Below, piece by piece: positions 49,242 through 58,879 of a stretch of 64,000 nt of DNA. The stretch is taken from the NCBI RefSeq assembly GCF_023146395.1, contig NZ_JAGLCD010000004.1, positions 62,001 through 126,000 on the forward strand. Reading direction: 5' to 3'. The position numbers and the translations under genes are program-made. The notes beneath the pieces were generated by a model. It did no database searches. It had not been told where the DNA came from and worked only from the letters and a program-made list of their open reading frames with translations. Position 1 is the first letter of the stretch, and each line of letters opens with the position of its first letter. The stretch comes from Aeromicrobium sp. GTDB taxonomy: Bacteria > Actinomycetota > Actinomycetes > Propionibacteriales > Nocardioidaceae.

Positions 49242-49451
49242 GTTGGTGTTGCGGGGTCTCGATACGGGCCTCGTTCCTCGGCCCACTCGACCAGCGGGTG
49301 GGGGGCGGCCTCGGCCGTCGGCCCACTCGACCAGCGGGTGGGGGGCGGCCTCGGCCGTCGGCCCACTCGACCGGCAGGTGGTGGGGGTGAGGGTCACGAC
49401 ATTCCGCGGGTACTCGCCTGCGGCACCCGCCGGACCGTCTAGGCTCGCCCC

Positions 49452-50447
49452 ATGCATCTCGCCATCGCCGGCTCCATCGCCGCCGACCACCTGCAGACGT
49501 TCGCCGGGCGCTTCTCGGACTCGCTCGTGCCCGATCAGCTCGACAAGCTGTCGGTCTCGTTCCTGGTGCAGGATCTCGACATCCGCCGCGGTGGCTGCGC
49601 GGGCAACATCACCTTCGCGTTGGCCAACCTGGGCCAGCGGCCCACCCTCGTGGCTGCCGTCGGCCGCGACTTCGCCGACCAGGGCTACCAGGCCTGGCTC
49701 GAGAAGGCGGGGGTCGACTGCTCGCGCGTGCACGTCTCGCCGTCGCTGCACACCGCGCTGTGCACCATCACGACCGACGAGGCTCACGCCCAGATCGTCA
49801 CGTTCTACCCCGGGGCCATGGCCGAGGCCGGCTCGATCGATGTCGCCGCCCTGCACGGCGAGAGCCCCATCGACCTGCTCCTGATCGGCCCCGACGATCC
49901 GGGTGCGATGCTGCGCCACACCCAGGCAGCGCGCGAGATCGGCCTGCCCTTCGCCGCCGATCCGTCGCAGCAGCTCGCCTGGGCCGACGGCGACCTGATC
50001 CGCCAGCTCATCGACGGTGCCGCCTACCTGTTCACCAACGACTACGAGGCGGCCCTCGTCCAGCAGAAGACCGGATGGACCGCCGACGAGGTCAAGGCCG
50101 CAGTGGGCGTGCAGGTCATCACGCGCGGCAAGGACGGCGTCACCGTGATCGACACCGACGGCACCCGCCTCGAGGTCCACGCGATCCCCGGCGTCACGGC
50201 GGTCGACCCCACAGGCGTCGGCGACAGCTTCCGCGGTGGATTCCTCGCCGGCCTGGCCGCGGGCCTGGACCTCACGACGTGTGCGCAGATCGGCAGCACG
50301 ATCGCCGCCAGCGTCGTCGAGACCACCGGTACCCAGGAGTACACGCTCGAGCGGGACGCCTTCCTGGCGCGCCTGGCGGGTGCGTACGGTGATCCTGCTG
50401 CCGAGCGTGTCGGCGGGGCCCTGACGATCTCCGGCAGCCACCCCTAG
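49452..50447 (+). CDS. PfkB-family carbohydrate/nucleoside kinase (adenosine kinase-like)
   Basis: A 331-residue ribokinase-fold kinase. The N-terminal MHLAIAGSIAADHL, the glycine pair motif RRGGCAGNITFALANLG and the catalytic DPTGVGDSFRGGF (Asp as base) are intact. It resembles the adenosine-kinase-type PfkB proteins that sit next to ctaC in actinobacteria, but the substrate is not certain. The ATG lies 6 bases after TAGGCT (49440-49445), a leaderless arrangement. Confidence 0.9.
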   Translation: MHLAIAGSIAADHLQTFAGRFSDSLVPDQLDKLSVSFLVQDLDIRRGGCAGNITFALANLGQRPTLVAAVGRDFADQGYQAWLEKAGVDCSRVHVSPSLHTALCTITTDEAHAQIVTFYPGAMAEAGSIDVAALHGESPIDLLLIGPDDPGAMLRHTQAAREIGLPFAADPSQQLAWADGDLIRQLIDGAAYLFTNDYEAALVQQKTGWTADEVKAAVGVQVITRGKDGVTVIDTDGTRLEVHAIPGVTAVDPTGVGDSFRGGFLAGLAAGLDLTTCAQIGSTIAASVVETTGTQEYTLERDAFLARLAGAYGDPAAERVGGALTISGSHP

Positions 50448-50488
50448 GCGTCTCCGACACTCTGTCGTAGATAGGGTGTCCTTATCTC

Positions 50489-50516
50489 CTGACAGGCGAT
50501 GCGCTGGTAGTACTGT
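50489..50516 (+). promoter_or_regulatory. Probable promoter of ctaC-ctaD-ctaF
   Basis: CTGACA (50489-50494) and TACTGT (50511-50516) are separated by 16 bases and resemble a housekeeping sigma promoter. Transcription would begin about 35-40 bases before the ctaC start. Confidence 0.4.
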
Positions 50517-50559
50517 GCACCTGTCATCACGCGACGATCTTGAACCAGAAAGGCGCCCC

Positions 50560-51387
50560 GTGGGTCGATTGAAGTTGGCGGTTCTCGCCCTCGCAGCGGT
50601 CGTGTTGAGCGGCTGCTCTCCTGTCGACGACTCCGACATCAAGCGCCTGGCGCTCCCGGTGGCCGGAAGCGATCGAACCGATCACGTCTGGAACCTCTGG
50701 CTCGGCGCCTGGATCGCGACCGCGGTCATCTTCGCGCTGGTCTTCGGCCTGCTCGTGTGGTGCATGGTGCGGTACCGCCGTCGCAGCGACGACGAGGTTC
50801 CCGTCCAGATCCGCTACAACCTGCCGATCGAGGCGCTGTACACCTTCGCGCCGGTCATCATCGTCGCGGTCTTCTTCTTCCACACCGTGACCGCGCAGAA
50901 CGCGATCCTGGAGAAGGTCGACGAGCCCGACCACACGATCGAGGTCATCGGCTCGAAGTGGCAGTGGGCCTTCAACTACCTCGACGAGGACGCCACCGGC
51001 GGCGTCGACGTGTACGACTTCGGCACGCCCGAGGCCCCGGCCGAGCTGTGGCTGGCCGTCGACGAGTCGGTGCGCTTCGACCTCAAGTCGCCCGACGTGA
51101 TCCACTCGTTCTGGATCCCGGAGTTCTACTTCAAGATGGACGTCGTCCCGGGCAAGGTGAACTCCTTCGACGTCACCCCGACGCGTGAGGGCACCTTCAC
51201 GGGTCGCTGCGCGGAGCTGTGCGGCCTCTACCACTCGCGGATGATCTTCAAGGTCAACGTGGTCTCTCGCGCCGAGTACGACGCGCACCTGGAGTCGCTC
51301 CAGAGCGACGGCAACGTCGGTCGCCCGACCGGCGCCGACGAAGCTGACAAGATCGCCGGTCTCGATCCCGAAGGAGCCGAGGACTGA
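50560..51387 (+). CDS. ctaC: Cytochrome c oxidase subunit II
   Basis: A 275-residue lipoprotein subunit that takes electrons into the aa3 oxidase. The signal peptide ends in LSGC, so the N-terminal Cys is lipidated. Two transmembrane helices follow (about 50-73 and 93-113). The CuA site is complete: [17 protein letters not shown], and [12 protein letters not shown] with both cysteines, His and Met. The aromatic segment SKWQWAFNY passes electrons inward. GTG 50560 is chosen as start because the hydrophobic signal begins directly after it. The stop overlaps the ctaD ATG. Confidence 0.96.
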   Translation: MGRLKLAVLALAAVVLSGCSPVDDSDIKRLALPVAGSDRTDHVWNLWLGAWIATAVIFALVFGLLVWCMVRYRRRSDDEVPVQIRYNLPIEALYTFAPVIIVAVFFFHTVTAQNAILEKVDEPDHTIEVIGSKWQWAFNYLDEDATGGVDVYDFGTPEAPAELWLAVDESVRFDLKSPDVIHSFWIPEFYFKMDVVPGKVNSFDVTPTREGTFTGRCAELCGLYHSRMIFKVNVVSRAEYDAHLESLQSDGNVGRPTGADEADKIAGLDPEGAED

Positions 51388-53150
51388 TGGCCACCACCAC
51401 CGCCGCGTTCGACACCGGTGAGGCCCACGACGGGCCGGCGCCGCTGGTCGCGGGCCGGACGCTGCCGCAGAAGATCGTGACCTGTCTGACGACGACCGAT
51501 CACAAGGTCATCGGCAACATGTACCTGGTCACGTCGTTCGCGTTCTTCATCATCGGCGGCATCATGGCCCTGGTGATCCGCGCCGAGCTGGCGCGACCGG
51601 GCACGACGTTCGTCGACGACGAGACGTACAACCAGCTCTTCACGATGCACGGCACGATCATGCTGCTGATGTTCGCGACGCCGCTGTTCTTCGGCTTCGC
51701 CAACGTCATCATGCCGTTGCAGATCGGTGCTCCGGACGTCGCGTTCCCACGCCTGAACATGTTCAGCTACTGGCTGTACCTGTTCGGCTCGCTGATCGCG
51801 GTCTCGGGCTTCTTCACTCCCAGCGGTGCGGCCAGCTTCGGCTGGTTCGCCTACGCCCCCCTCTCGGACGGCATCAACTCGCCCGGTGTCGGCGGCGACC
51901 TGTGGGTCATGGGCCTGTACCTCTCGGGCATCGGCACGATCCTCGGTGCGGTGAACTTCACCACCACGATCTTCTGCATGCGTGCACCCGGCATGACGAT
52001 GTTCCGCATGCCGATCTTCGTGTGGAACGCGCTCGTCACGAGCCTGCTCGCGCTGATCGCCTTCCCGATCTTCGGCGCGGCGCTCCTGGCGCTGGGGGCC
52101 GACCGCATGTTCGGCGCCCACGTGTTCGACGCCGCCAACGGCGGGCCGATCATGTGGCAGCACCTGTTCTGGTTCTTCGGCCACCCCGAGGTCTACATCC
52201 TCGCCCTGCCGTTCTTCGGCATCGTGACCGAGATCCTGCCGGTCTTCGCCCGCAAGCCGATCTTCGGCTACGTCGGACTCGTCGGCGCCACGCTGATGAT
52301 CGCGGCGCTGTCGGTCGCGGTGTGGGCCCACCACATGTACGTCACGGGCTCGGTCGACCTGGCCTTCTTCAGCTTCATGACGTTCTTGATCGCGGTGCCC
52401 ACCGGAGTCAAGTTCTTCAACTGGATCGGCACACTATGGGGGGGATCTCTGTCCTTCGACACCCCCCTGATCTTCTCGCTGGGCTTCCTCACGACCTTCC
52501 TCTTCGGTGGTCTGACGGGCGTCATCCTGGCCTCGCCGGCCCTCGACTTCCAGCTGTCGGACTCCTACTTCGTCGTGGCGCACTTCCACTACGTGGTCTT
52601 CGGCACCGTCGTGTTCGCGATGTTCGCCGGCTTCTACTTCTGGTGGCCGAAGATCACCGGGCGCATGCTCGACGAGAAGCTCGGCAAGATCCACTTCTGG
52701 CTGCTGTTCATCGGCTTCCACCTGACCTTCCTGGTCCAGCACTGGCTGGGCATCGAGGGCATGCCGCGGCGGTACGTCGACTATGCGCCGAGCGACGGCT
52801 TCACGACGCTCAACGAGATCTCCTCGGTGGGTGCCTTCCTGCTGGGTGCCTCGATGATCCCGTTCTTCCTGAACGTCTGGAAGTCGCGCAAGAACCCGCC
52901 GGTCGGCCTGGACGACCCGTGGGGCTGGGGCCGTTCGCTGGAGTGGGCCACGAGCTCGCCCCCGCCGCGGCACAACTTCCACTCGCTGCCGCGCATCCGG
53001 TCCGAGAGCCCCGCCTTCGATCTGCACCACCCCGAGATCGCGGCGCTCGAGCTGCAGGACAACCCCGACGAGCACTCGGCCTTCGCCGATGCGCCGGACG
53101 TGTCCGGGAAGCCCGGGTCCGAGCACCTCAACGACGGCAAGGAGTCCTGA
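51387..53150 (+). CDS. ctaD: Cytochrome c oxidase subunit I (aa3)
   Basis: The 587-residue catalytic subunit, with twelve transmembrane helices. Heme and copper ligands are visible: the low-spin heme His in [12 protein letters not shown], the CuB His-Tyr crosslink in [20 protein letters not shown], and the heme a3/a pair in [11 protein letters not shown]. The D- and K-channel residues lie in the usual places. The ATG overlaps the ctaC stop (TGATG). It reduces O2 to water with electrons from the bc1 complex. Confidence 0.98.
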   Translation: MATTTAAFDTGEAHDGPAPLVAGRTLPQKIVTCLTTTDHKVIGNMYLVTSFAFFIIGGIMALVIRAELARPGTTFVDDETYNQLFTMHGTIMLLMFATPLFFGFANVIMPLQIGAPDVAFPRLNMFSYWLYLFGSLIAVSGFFTPSGAASFGWFAYAPLSDGINSPGVGGDLWVMGLYLSGIGTILGAVNFTTTIFCMRAPGMTMFRMPIFVWNALVTSLLALIAFPIFGAALLALGADRMFGAHVFDAANGGPIMWQHLFWFFGHPEVYILALPFFGIVTEILPVFARKPIFGYVGLVGATLMIAALSVAVWAHHMYVTGSVDLAFFSFMTFLIAVPTGVKFFNWIGTLWGGSLSFDTPLIFSLGFLTTFLFGGLTGVILASPALDFQLSDSYFVVAHFHYVVFGTVVFAMFAGFYFWWPKITGRMLDEKLGKIHFWLLFIGFHLTFLVQHWLGIEGMPRRYVDYAPSDGFTTLNEISSVGAFLLGASMIPFFLNVWKSRKNPPVGLDDPWGWGRSLEWATSSPPPRHNFHSLPRIRSESPAFDLHHPEIAALELQDNPDEHSAFADAPDVSGKPGSEHLNDGKES

Positions 53151-53153
53151 CCC

Positions 53154-53549
53154 ATGAAGGCTGAGCTCTGGACGATCGCGTCGTGCGGCATCTTCTTCGC
53201 GCTCATCACCCCGATCTACTGGGTGCTCACGAGCGATCCCACGGGGTCGGTGGCGCTGCTCATGACCACGCTGCTGTGCGTGTTGATCGGGTTCTACCTG
53301 GCCGTCGTCGCCCGTCAGATCCCCGAGCGCCCCGAGGACCGCAGCGACGCGGAGATCATCGACGGTGCCGGTGAGCTCGGGTTCTTCCCGGCCTCCAGCT
53401 GGTGGCCGCTGTGGGCCGCGATGTCCTTCGCGACGGTCGTGCTCGGCGTCGTGTTCGGCTGGTGGCTGTTCATCATCGGCGTCGCGGTGGGCGCCGTGGC
53501 GCTCGTCGGCTGGGTGTTCGAGTTCTACCGAGGCGTGCACAAGCACTGA
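53154..53549 (+). CDS. ctaF: Cytochrome c oxidase subunit IV, actinobacterial type
   Basis: A 131-residue subunit of the actinobacterial aa3 oxidase. Four hydrophobic segments (about residues 7-25, 34-53, 83-99 and 102-121) and the conserved ERPEDRSDAEIIDGAGELGFFPASSWWP segment (given in part) identify it. It starts 3 bases after the ctaD stop. It is the last gene of the ctaC-D-F operon. Confidence 0.93.
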   Translation: MKAELWTIASCGIFFALITPIYWVLTSDPTGSVALLMTTLLCVLIGFYLAVVARQIPERPEDRSDAEIIDGAGELGFFPASSWWPLWAAMSFATVVLGVVFGWWLFIIGVAVGAVALVGWVFEFYRGVHKH

Positions 53550-53580
53550 CTCGGTAGAGGGCCCGCGCTCCTCGCCGACA

Positions 53581-53618
53581 CCGCCCGTCCTGCCGTCTGT
53601 GCGGGGCGGGCGGTTCTT
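53581..53618 (+). terminator. Rho-independent-type terminator of the ctaC-D-F operon
   Basis: CCGCCCGTCC (53581-53590) pairs with GGGCGGGCGG (53604-53613, one G-T pair), and TTCTT follows. It is 32 bases after the ctaF stop. Confidence 0.75.
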
Positions 53619-53641
53619 GGTTGGCGCGTAGCATGGTTCGG

Positions 53642-54892
53642 GTGAAGAAGCTCCTGTTCCTCGCCCTCCTGACCGTCCTCGCGCTGGCCGGGTGCACCGG
53701 TGGAGGCTCGTCGACGCCGAAGGCCGACCAGGAGCGGGCCGCCGAGCTGGGGGCCAACGTCGACGACGCCGCGGTCGACGTCGACATCTCGACGGTCGTG
53801 GAGGTCACGCTGCAGCACGGGACGTTCGAGGCGGTCACGCTCACGGCGGCCGACGGAACCGCGATCGAGGGCGCCCCGGTCACCGAGTCGGCGGAGGGGC
53901 CGAGCAGCACGGACGGCCCTGCCAGCGAGGCCGAGCCCGCCAGCTCGACCGATCCCGCTGGTGACCACGCCACGACCTGGGCGGCGTCGGACCGATTGGA
54001 GCCGGGCACGAGCTACACCCTCGCGGCCACGGCCGTCGGTGACGACGGCGAGACCACCGAGCTCAGCCGGTCGTTCACCTCGATGGCGGTGGCCGACGAT
54101 GACGAGATCTTCCCGTCGGTGGCCCCGCTCGCGGGCGAGACGGTGGGTGTCGGCATGCCGGTCGTGGTGCTCTTCGACCACCCGGTGACCGATCACGCCT
54201 CGTTCGAGCAGCACATGGCCGTGGCCAGTACGCCGGCCCAGACGGGCGGCTGGTACTGGCTCAGCGACACCGAGGCGCACTGGCGTCCCCAGGAGTACTG
54301 GCAGGCCGGCACGTCCGTGCAGGTCCAGCTCGACCTCAACAGCGTTCCCGGCGGTGACGGGCGCTACGGCCAGGAGAGCCGCGTGATCGACTTCCAGGTC
54401 GGCAGCTCCCACGTGATCACGGTCGACATCGCCGGTCACACGATGTCGGTCGAGCGGGACGGCCAGCCGGCAGGCACCTACCCCGTCACGACCGGCGACT
54501 CCAGCCACCAGACGCGCATCGGCACCAAGATCATCATGGAGAAGCACGAGTCGATCGACATGGATGCGGCCACGACCGGCGTCGACAGCAGCGACCCCAA
54601 CTACTACCGCGTCGAAGGCGTCCGGTGGGCCATGCGGCTGACCTACTCGGGGGAGTTCATCCACGCGGCGCCCTGGTCGGTCGGTCAGCAGGGTCACGCG
54701 AACGTGAGCCACGGCTGCGTCGGCATGAGCACCGAGAACGCGGGCAAGGTCTTCTCCGAGTCCTTGCGCGGCGACGTCGTCAACTTCGTCAACGGGTCCC
54801 GTCGTCTCGAGCCGGGTAACGGCTGGACCGACTGGAACGTGCCGTGGGAGGAGTACCAGAAGGGCTCCGCGCTGTACCAGGAGCCCGCCTGA
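53642..54892 (+). CDS. L,D-transpeptidase lipoprotein
   Basis: A 416-residue exported enzyme that crosslinks peptidoglycan stem peptides (3-3 links). The signal peptide ends in the lipobox LAGC. Two Ig-like domains (about 45-140 and 150-250) lead to a YkuD catalytic domain with SGEFIHAAPWS and the nucleophile motif NVSHGCVGMS. I chose GTG 53642 as start: TAGCAT (53629-53634) ends 7 bases earlier, a leaderless pattern. The ATG at 53633 overlaps that hexamer. The position next to the oxidase genes is also seen in mycobacterial relatives. Confidence 0.92.
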   Translation: MKKLLFLALLTVLALAGCTGGGSSTPKADQERAAELGANVDDAAVDVDISTVVEVTLQHGTFEAVTLTAADGTAIEGAPVTESAEGPSSTDGPASEAEPASSTDPAGDHATTWAASDRLEPGTSYTLAATAVGDDGETTELSRSFTSMAVADDDEIFPSVAPLAGETVGVGMPVVVLFDHPVTDHASFEQHMAVASTPAQTGGWYWLSDTEAHWRPQEYWQAGTSVQVQLDLNSVPGGDGRYGQESRVIDFQVGSSHVITVDIAGHTMSVERDGQPAGTYPVTTGDSSHQTRIGTKIIMEKHESIDMDAATTGVDSSDPNYYRVEGVRWAMRLTYSGEFIHAAPWSVGQQGHANVSHGCVGMSTENAGKVFSESLRGDVVNFVNGSRRLEPGNGWTDWNVPWEEYQKGSALYQEPA

Positions 54893-55103
54893 CCCCCCTC
54901 CTCTGGTGTCGCGGGGGAGCGCTGAGCGAGAGGCCGTGTCCCGGTGGGGGCGGTGAGCCTGGCGCGGCACGGCACAGGAGATCTGGACCTGGACCACCGC
55001 GCAGGGCCGTGGATCGGACCAGAGTCACCCGCCCGCCGTCCCGCCCACCTGCCTGCTGCGCGAGTCAGCGCCGACCAGACGGCCCCGGGCGCAGGGGGCG
55101 AGA

Positions 55104-55147
55104 ACGCCGAAGGCCGGCTCCCCCGCGGGGGAGCCGGCCTTCGGCGT
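55104..55147. terminator. Long perfect hairpin between the L,D-transpeptidase gene and qcrB
   Basis: The 44 bases are a perfect palindrome (arms 55104-55125 and 55126-55147) with ACGCCGAAGGCCGGCTCCC as outer arm. It lies between convergent genes and should stop transcription in both directions. No T-run follows, as usual in high-GC actinobacteria. Confidence 0.85.
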
Positions 55148-55167
55148 GGTGAGGTGGTGCTGAAGCG

Positions 55168-56871
55168 TCAGTGCTGCTTCGGGACACCCGCGTCGGACAC
55201 GCCGCCGAAGTCGTCGCCGTGGCTGTTCGGGTGACCCTCGAAGTGCGACAGGTGCTCCTCGGCATGGTGCACCTCGTCGACCGTGGGCTTGTCGAGCACG
55301 CCCTGGTAGTAGAAGTGCCGCAGGCGAGCCCGCAGACGCTCCTTGCGACCGGCCTGGTTCTCGACACCGTTGGCGTCGACGACCACGGCAGCCTCCAGCT
55401 GTGGGAGGCGCTGGCGCGCCGTGAGCTCGTACTGCGTGCTGGCCGGCAGGGGAGCGTGACGCTCGGTGTAGCCGCCCGAGGGCGACCGCTCGATGACGCC
55501 GGTCTCGTAGCCGTGCAGCACGTTGTCGTGGTCACGGTGCTGCAGACCGATGCAGATGCGGCGCACGATCAGGAACGCGATGACCGGGAACAGGAAGAAC
55601 CCGATCCGGAAGATCCACGTCAGCGTGTAGATGTCGAGGTGGAAGTGCGTCGCGATGATGTCGTTGCCGCCCGCGGCCCAGCCGACGCCGTACGCCGTCA
55701 TGCCGGCCACGCCGAGCGCCGTGCGCGTCGGAGCGTCACGGGGACGCTCGAGCAGGTGGTGCTCACGGTCGTCCTGGGTGATCCAGCGCTCGATGAACGG
55801 CCACAGGGCGAGCGAGGTGAACAGCAGACCCAGGCCACCCATGCCCGGGATGACCACGTTCCAGCTGAACGTCCAGCCGAAGATCGTGCTCTCCCAGCCC
55901 GGCATGAGGCGCACGAGGCCCTCGGAGAAGCCCATGTACCAGTCAGGCTGGGAACCGGCCGTGACCTCGGCCGGGTTGTACGGACCGTACGCCCAGACCG
56001 GGTTGATCTGGATGATCGCGCTGAAGAGGGCCGTGAAGCCGAACACGATGAAGAAGAAGCCGCCCGCCTTGGCCGCGTAGACCGGGAGCATCGGGTAGCC
56101 GACGACGTTCTCGTTGGTGCGTCCGGGCCCAGGCCACTGCGTGTGCTTGTGGTAGACGAGCAGCAGCATGTGGGCCGCGATGAGCCCCAGCAGCAGCGCC
56201 GGGATCAGCAGGATGTGTGCCATGTAGAGGCGCGGGATGATGATGTCGCCGGGGAACTCGCCTCCGAAGATGAAGAACTCGAGGTACGAGCCCACGAACG
56301 GGATCGACCGGATCAGTCCGTCGACGAAGCGGAGGCCCGTGCCCGACAGAAGGTCGTCGGGAAGCGAGTAGCCCGCGAAGCCCTCGACCATGCCGAGCGC
56401 GATCAGGCCGACGCCGATGAGCCAGTTGACCTCACGCGGCTTGCGGTAGGCACCGGTGAAGAACACGCGCAGCATGTGCACGATCATCGAGGCCACGAAC
56501 AGCGCCGCGGCCCAGTGGTGGATCTGCCGCATCAGCAGGCCACCGCGGATGTCGAAGGAGATGTCGATCGTCGAGGCGTAGGCCTGCGACATCTCGATGC
56601 CCTTGAGCGGCTCGTAGGACCCGTTGTAGACCGTCTCGGCCATGCTGGGCTGGAACCACAGGGTCAGGAAGGTGCCGGTGATCAGCAGGATCACGAAGCT
56701 CCACAGGGCGATCTCGCCGAGCATGAACGACCAGTGCTCGGGGAAGATCTTGCGCATGTTCTTGCGCGCGATGCCGGCGACGCCGAGGCGGTCGTCGATC
56801 CAGCCCACGGGACCCGCGGCCTTCTTGCCGCCCTTGGTGTCCTGGATGGGGGTGTAGGTGTCCGTCGCCAT
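55168..56871 (-). CDS. qcrB: Ubiquinol/menaquinol-cytochrome c reductase cytochrome b subunit
   Basis: A 567-residue membrane subunit holding both b hemes and the quinol sites. The heme-binding segment GLLMRQIHHWAAALFVASMIVHMLRVF (given in part as GLLMRQIHHWAAAL) and FAGYSLPDDLLSGTGLR are typical, and the C-terminal part carries the actinobacterial extension with FHLDIYTLTW and HHAEEHLSHFEGHP. The ATG overlaps the qcrA stop (TGATG). It makes a supercomplex with the aa3 oxidase in actinobacteria. Confidence 0.96.
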   Translation of the reverse strand: MATDTYTPIQDTKGGKKAAGPVGWIDDRLGVAGIARKNMRKIFPEHWSFMLGEIALWSFVILLITGTFLTLWFQPSMAETVYNGSYEPLKGIEMSQAYASTIDISFDIRGGLLMRQIHHWAAALFVASMIVHMLRVFFTGAYRKPREVNWLIGVGLIALGMVEGFAGYSLPDDLLSGTGLRFVDGLIRSIPFVGSYLEFFIFGGEFPGDIIIPRLYMAHILLIPALLLGLIAAHMLLLVYHKHTQWPGPGRTNENVVGYPMLPVYAAKAGGFFFIVFGFTALFSAIIQINPVWAYGPYNPAEVTAGSQPDWYMGFSEGLVRLMPGWESTIFGWTFSWNVVIPGMGGLGLLFTSLALWPFIERWITQDDREHHLLERPRDAPTRTALGVAGMTAYGVGWAAGGNDIIATHFHLDIYTLTWIFRIGFFLFPVIAFLIVRRICIGLQHRDHDNVLHGYETGVIERSPSGGYTERHAPLPASTQYELTARQRLPQLEAAVVVDANGVENQAGRKERLRARLRHFYYQGVLDKPTVDEVHHAEEHLSHFEGHPNSHGDDFGGVSDAGVPKQH

Positions 56872-57944
56872 CACGCACCGTCCCGGTTGTTCTCGTCGTC
56901 GAGCCGCTTCTGGTCACGAGCCAGCTCGGGGTAGCTCGGGGCCACGATGTCGGGGAAGTCGCTCATCGCGATGATGTAGCCCTGCGCGTCCAGTCCCAGC
57001 GGAAGCTGAGGGAGCGGACGATGGGCGGGGCCGAAGATGACCTTGCCGTTGTCGGCCAGGTCGAACGTCGACTGGTGGCACGGGCACAGCAGGTGGTGGG
57101 TCTGCTGCTCCCACAGCGAGATCGGGCAACCGACGTGGGTGCAGATCTTGGAGTAGCAGAGGATGCCGTCGATGCCCCAGTTGGCCTTCTCGGCATCAGG
57201 GGTGATGTCGTCCGGGCGCATGCGCACCACGACGACCGCGGCCTTGGCCTTGGCGGCGAGGAGCTCGTGCCCGTGGATCTCGGCCTCCTCCTCGCCCTCG
57301 GCGGGGAAGAACACGGCCGGCTCACCGTTGATGAGCTGACCGACCTCGATGTCGGAGGGCCGCAGCGGCAGTCCGGAGATGTCGTTGACGACCCGCATGC
57401 CCTTCTTCCAGACCGTGTGCGCCTGGCTGTGGGGGAGCGGACCGAGGTCGCGCAGCAGGAAGACGCCCGGCAGCGCCAGGGCGCCGACGGCGCCCAGCAG
57501 GGAGTTGCGGATGAGCGGTCGACGACCGATCTGCGACTCCTTGATGCCGGCGTTCAGATCGGCGAGCACGGCCACGCGGTCGTCGTCGGACGACTTCGCC
57601 GGGTGCCGCATCTCGATCATCTCGTGGTCCTGCATGATCTTCTTGGCCCACTGGATGATGCCGACGCCGATCAGCAGCAGAGCGCCGCCGAGGGTCATGC
57701 CCAGCGCGAAGTTCTGCGCCGACCAGCCCAGGAACGTGGTCTCGAAGTCGACGGTGACGTAGGCGACGCAGAAGCCGATCGCGAGCAGCGTCGCGATCCC
57801 GAACATCAGCGAGATCTGGCGCTCGGTGCGGCGGGCCTGCGACTCGTCGACGTCGGTGACGCGGTACTGGTGCTCCGGCAGACCCGGGTCGGGGATCGGC
57901 TCCGCGACCGGGAGGTTGGAACCGTGCTTGTCCAGCTCGCTCAC
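56871..57944 (-). CDS. qcrA: Rieske iron-sulfur subunit of the bc1 complex
   Basis: A 357-residue protein. It has three transmembrane helices (two adjacent near 50-95 and one near 155-175), as in actinobacterial QcrA, and a C-terminal Rieske domain with CTHVGCPISLWE and CPCHQSTFDLADNG binding the [2Fe-2S] cluster. The GTG start overlaps the qcrC stop (GTGA). It passes electrons from quinol to the QcrC hemes. Confidence 0.96.
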   Translation of the reverse strand: MSELDKHGSNLPVAEPIPDPGLPEHQYRVTDVDESQARRTERQISLMFGIATLLAIGFCVAYVTVDFETTFLGWSAQNFALGMTLGGALLLIGVGIIQWAKKIMQDHEMIEMRHPAKSSDDDRVAVLADLNAGIKESQIGRRPLIRNSLLGAVGALALPGVFLLRDLGPLPHSQAHTVWKKGMRVVNDISGLPLRPSDIEVGQLINGEPAVFFPAEGEEEAEIHGHELLAAKAKAAVVVVRMRPDDITPDAEKANWGIDGILCYSKICTHVGCPISLWEQQTHHLLCPCHQSTFDLADNGKVIFGPAHRPLPQLPLGLDAQGYIIAMSDFPDIVAPSYPELARDQKRLDDENNRDGA

Positions 57945-58795
57945 TGCTGGGCTCCCTTCGGCTTCTTGGTGGATCGGGTTCCGTGGGCCGCGATCCAGAT
58001 CGCGAAGCCGACGAGACCGCCGATACCGAAGAGCCAGACCCAGATGCCGTCGGCCACGGGGCCGATGCCCCCGCCGCCGAAGCCGCCGTAGTTGGGCTCG
58101 TCCTGGATGGCCTTGATGTAGGCGATGATCGCGCGCTTGTCCTCGGGCGTGATGACGTCGTCGGAGAAGACGGGCATCTGCTGCGGCCCGGTCTGCATGG
58201 CCTCGTAGATGTGCTTGGCGCTGACGCCCTTCAGCGTGGGCGCGTAGCGACCGTCGGGCAGGGCGCCGCCGGCGCCGACGGAGTTGTGGCACGCGGTGCA
58301 GTTGGTGCGGAAGAACTCGCCTCCGAGGCTGATCTCCTCGGCCGAGGCGTTCTCGACGTCGAGGTACTCCTCCTCGGGGATGGCCGGGCCGGGGCCCAGC
58401 GAGGCGATGTAGGCCGCGAGCTGCTTGGTCTCCTCGGCCGTGTACTCCGGAGTCTTGCGCGGCGCCTGCGGGGCGGTCTGGGCCATCGGCATGCGGCCCG
58501 TGCCGACCTGGAAGTCGACGGCGGCCGCGCCGACACCGATCAGCGAGGGGCCGTAGTTGCCGCCGCTGGCGGTGACGATGCCCTCGGCGTTCTGGCCGTG
58601 GCAGCTCGCGCATCCGATGACGAACAGCTCGCGTCCGGCCTCGATGTCGTCGAGTGAGGACGTGTCGGCCGTGGCTCCCTTGGGGGCGAACGCCATGTAG
58701 AGCACGGCGGCGATGCCCAGTGCCCCCAAGATCACGAAGACGCCGGCCAGGGGATGCCGTCGCCGGGTCGACAAGGTGCGCACCGGGTACCTCAC
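57941..58795 (-). CDS. qcrC: Diheme cytochrome c subunit of the bc1 complex
   Basis: A 284-residue membrane-bound cytochrome cc. An N-terminal helix (about 18-36) precedes two c-type heme sites, CASCHGQ and CTACHNS, with distal Met in GRMPMAQ and PQQMPVF. A C-terminal helix (WVWLFGIGGLVGFAIWIA) anchors the domain. The diheme form replaces a soluble cytochrome c in actinobacteria. It lies 84 bases after ctaE on the same strand. Confidence 0.96.
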   Translation of the reverse strand: MRYPVRTLSTRRRHPLAGVFVILGALGIAAVLYMAFAPKGATADTSSLDDIEAGRELFVIGCASCHGQNAEGIVTASGGNYGPSLIGVGAAAVDFQVGTGRMPMAQTAPQAPRKTPEYTAEETKQLAAYIASLGPGPAIPEEEYLDVENASAEEISLGGEFFRTNCTACHNSVGAGGALPDGRYAPTLKGVSAKHIYEAMQTGPQQMPVFSDDVITPEDKRAIIAYIKAIQDEPNYGGFGGGGIGPVADGIWVWLFGIGGLVGFAIWIAAHGTRSTKKPKGAQQ

Positions 58796-58879
58796 TTCGA
58801 TGTCGTGACTACTACAGGATGTCGTTGGCTACAGCGTAACCGCGCGCGAGCGCGGATGAGTGGGTTAGGTGAGCCTTGC

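Larger units (their letters stand above)
48985..49399. repeat. Intergenic repeat cluster (no gene)
   Basis: A 415-base gene-free stretch built of repeats. It contains several copies of the GTCTCGATACG...CTCGACCAGCGG family in both orientations. Two near-identical blocks of about 70 bases, beginning GGTGAGCTGACGGCTCCCTG (about 49078 and 49197), each carry a hairpin. A 40-base tandem repeat gives two exact copies (49281-49320 and 49321-49360) and a partial third. Short frames here code for nothing recognisable. Confidence 0.85.

Noticed and set aside
49281-49380. A CRISPR array made of 40-bp units
   Set aside because: The two exact copies abut directly with no spacers, no cas genes are near, and the units belong to the dispersed intergenic repeat family.
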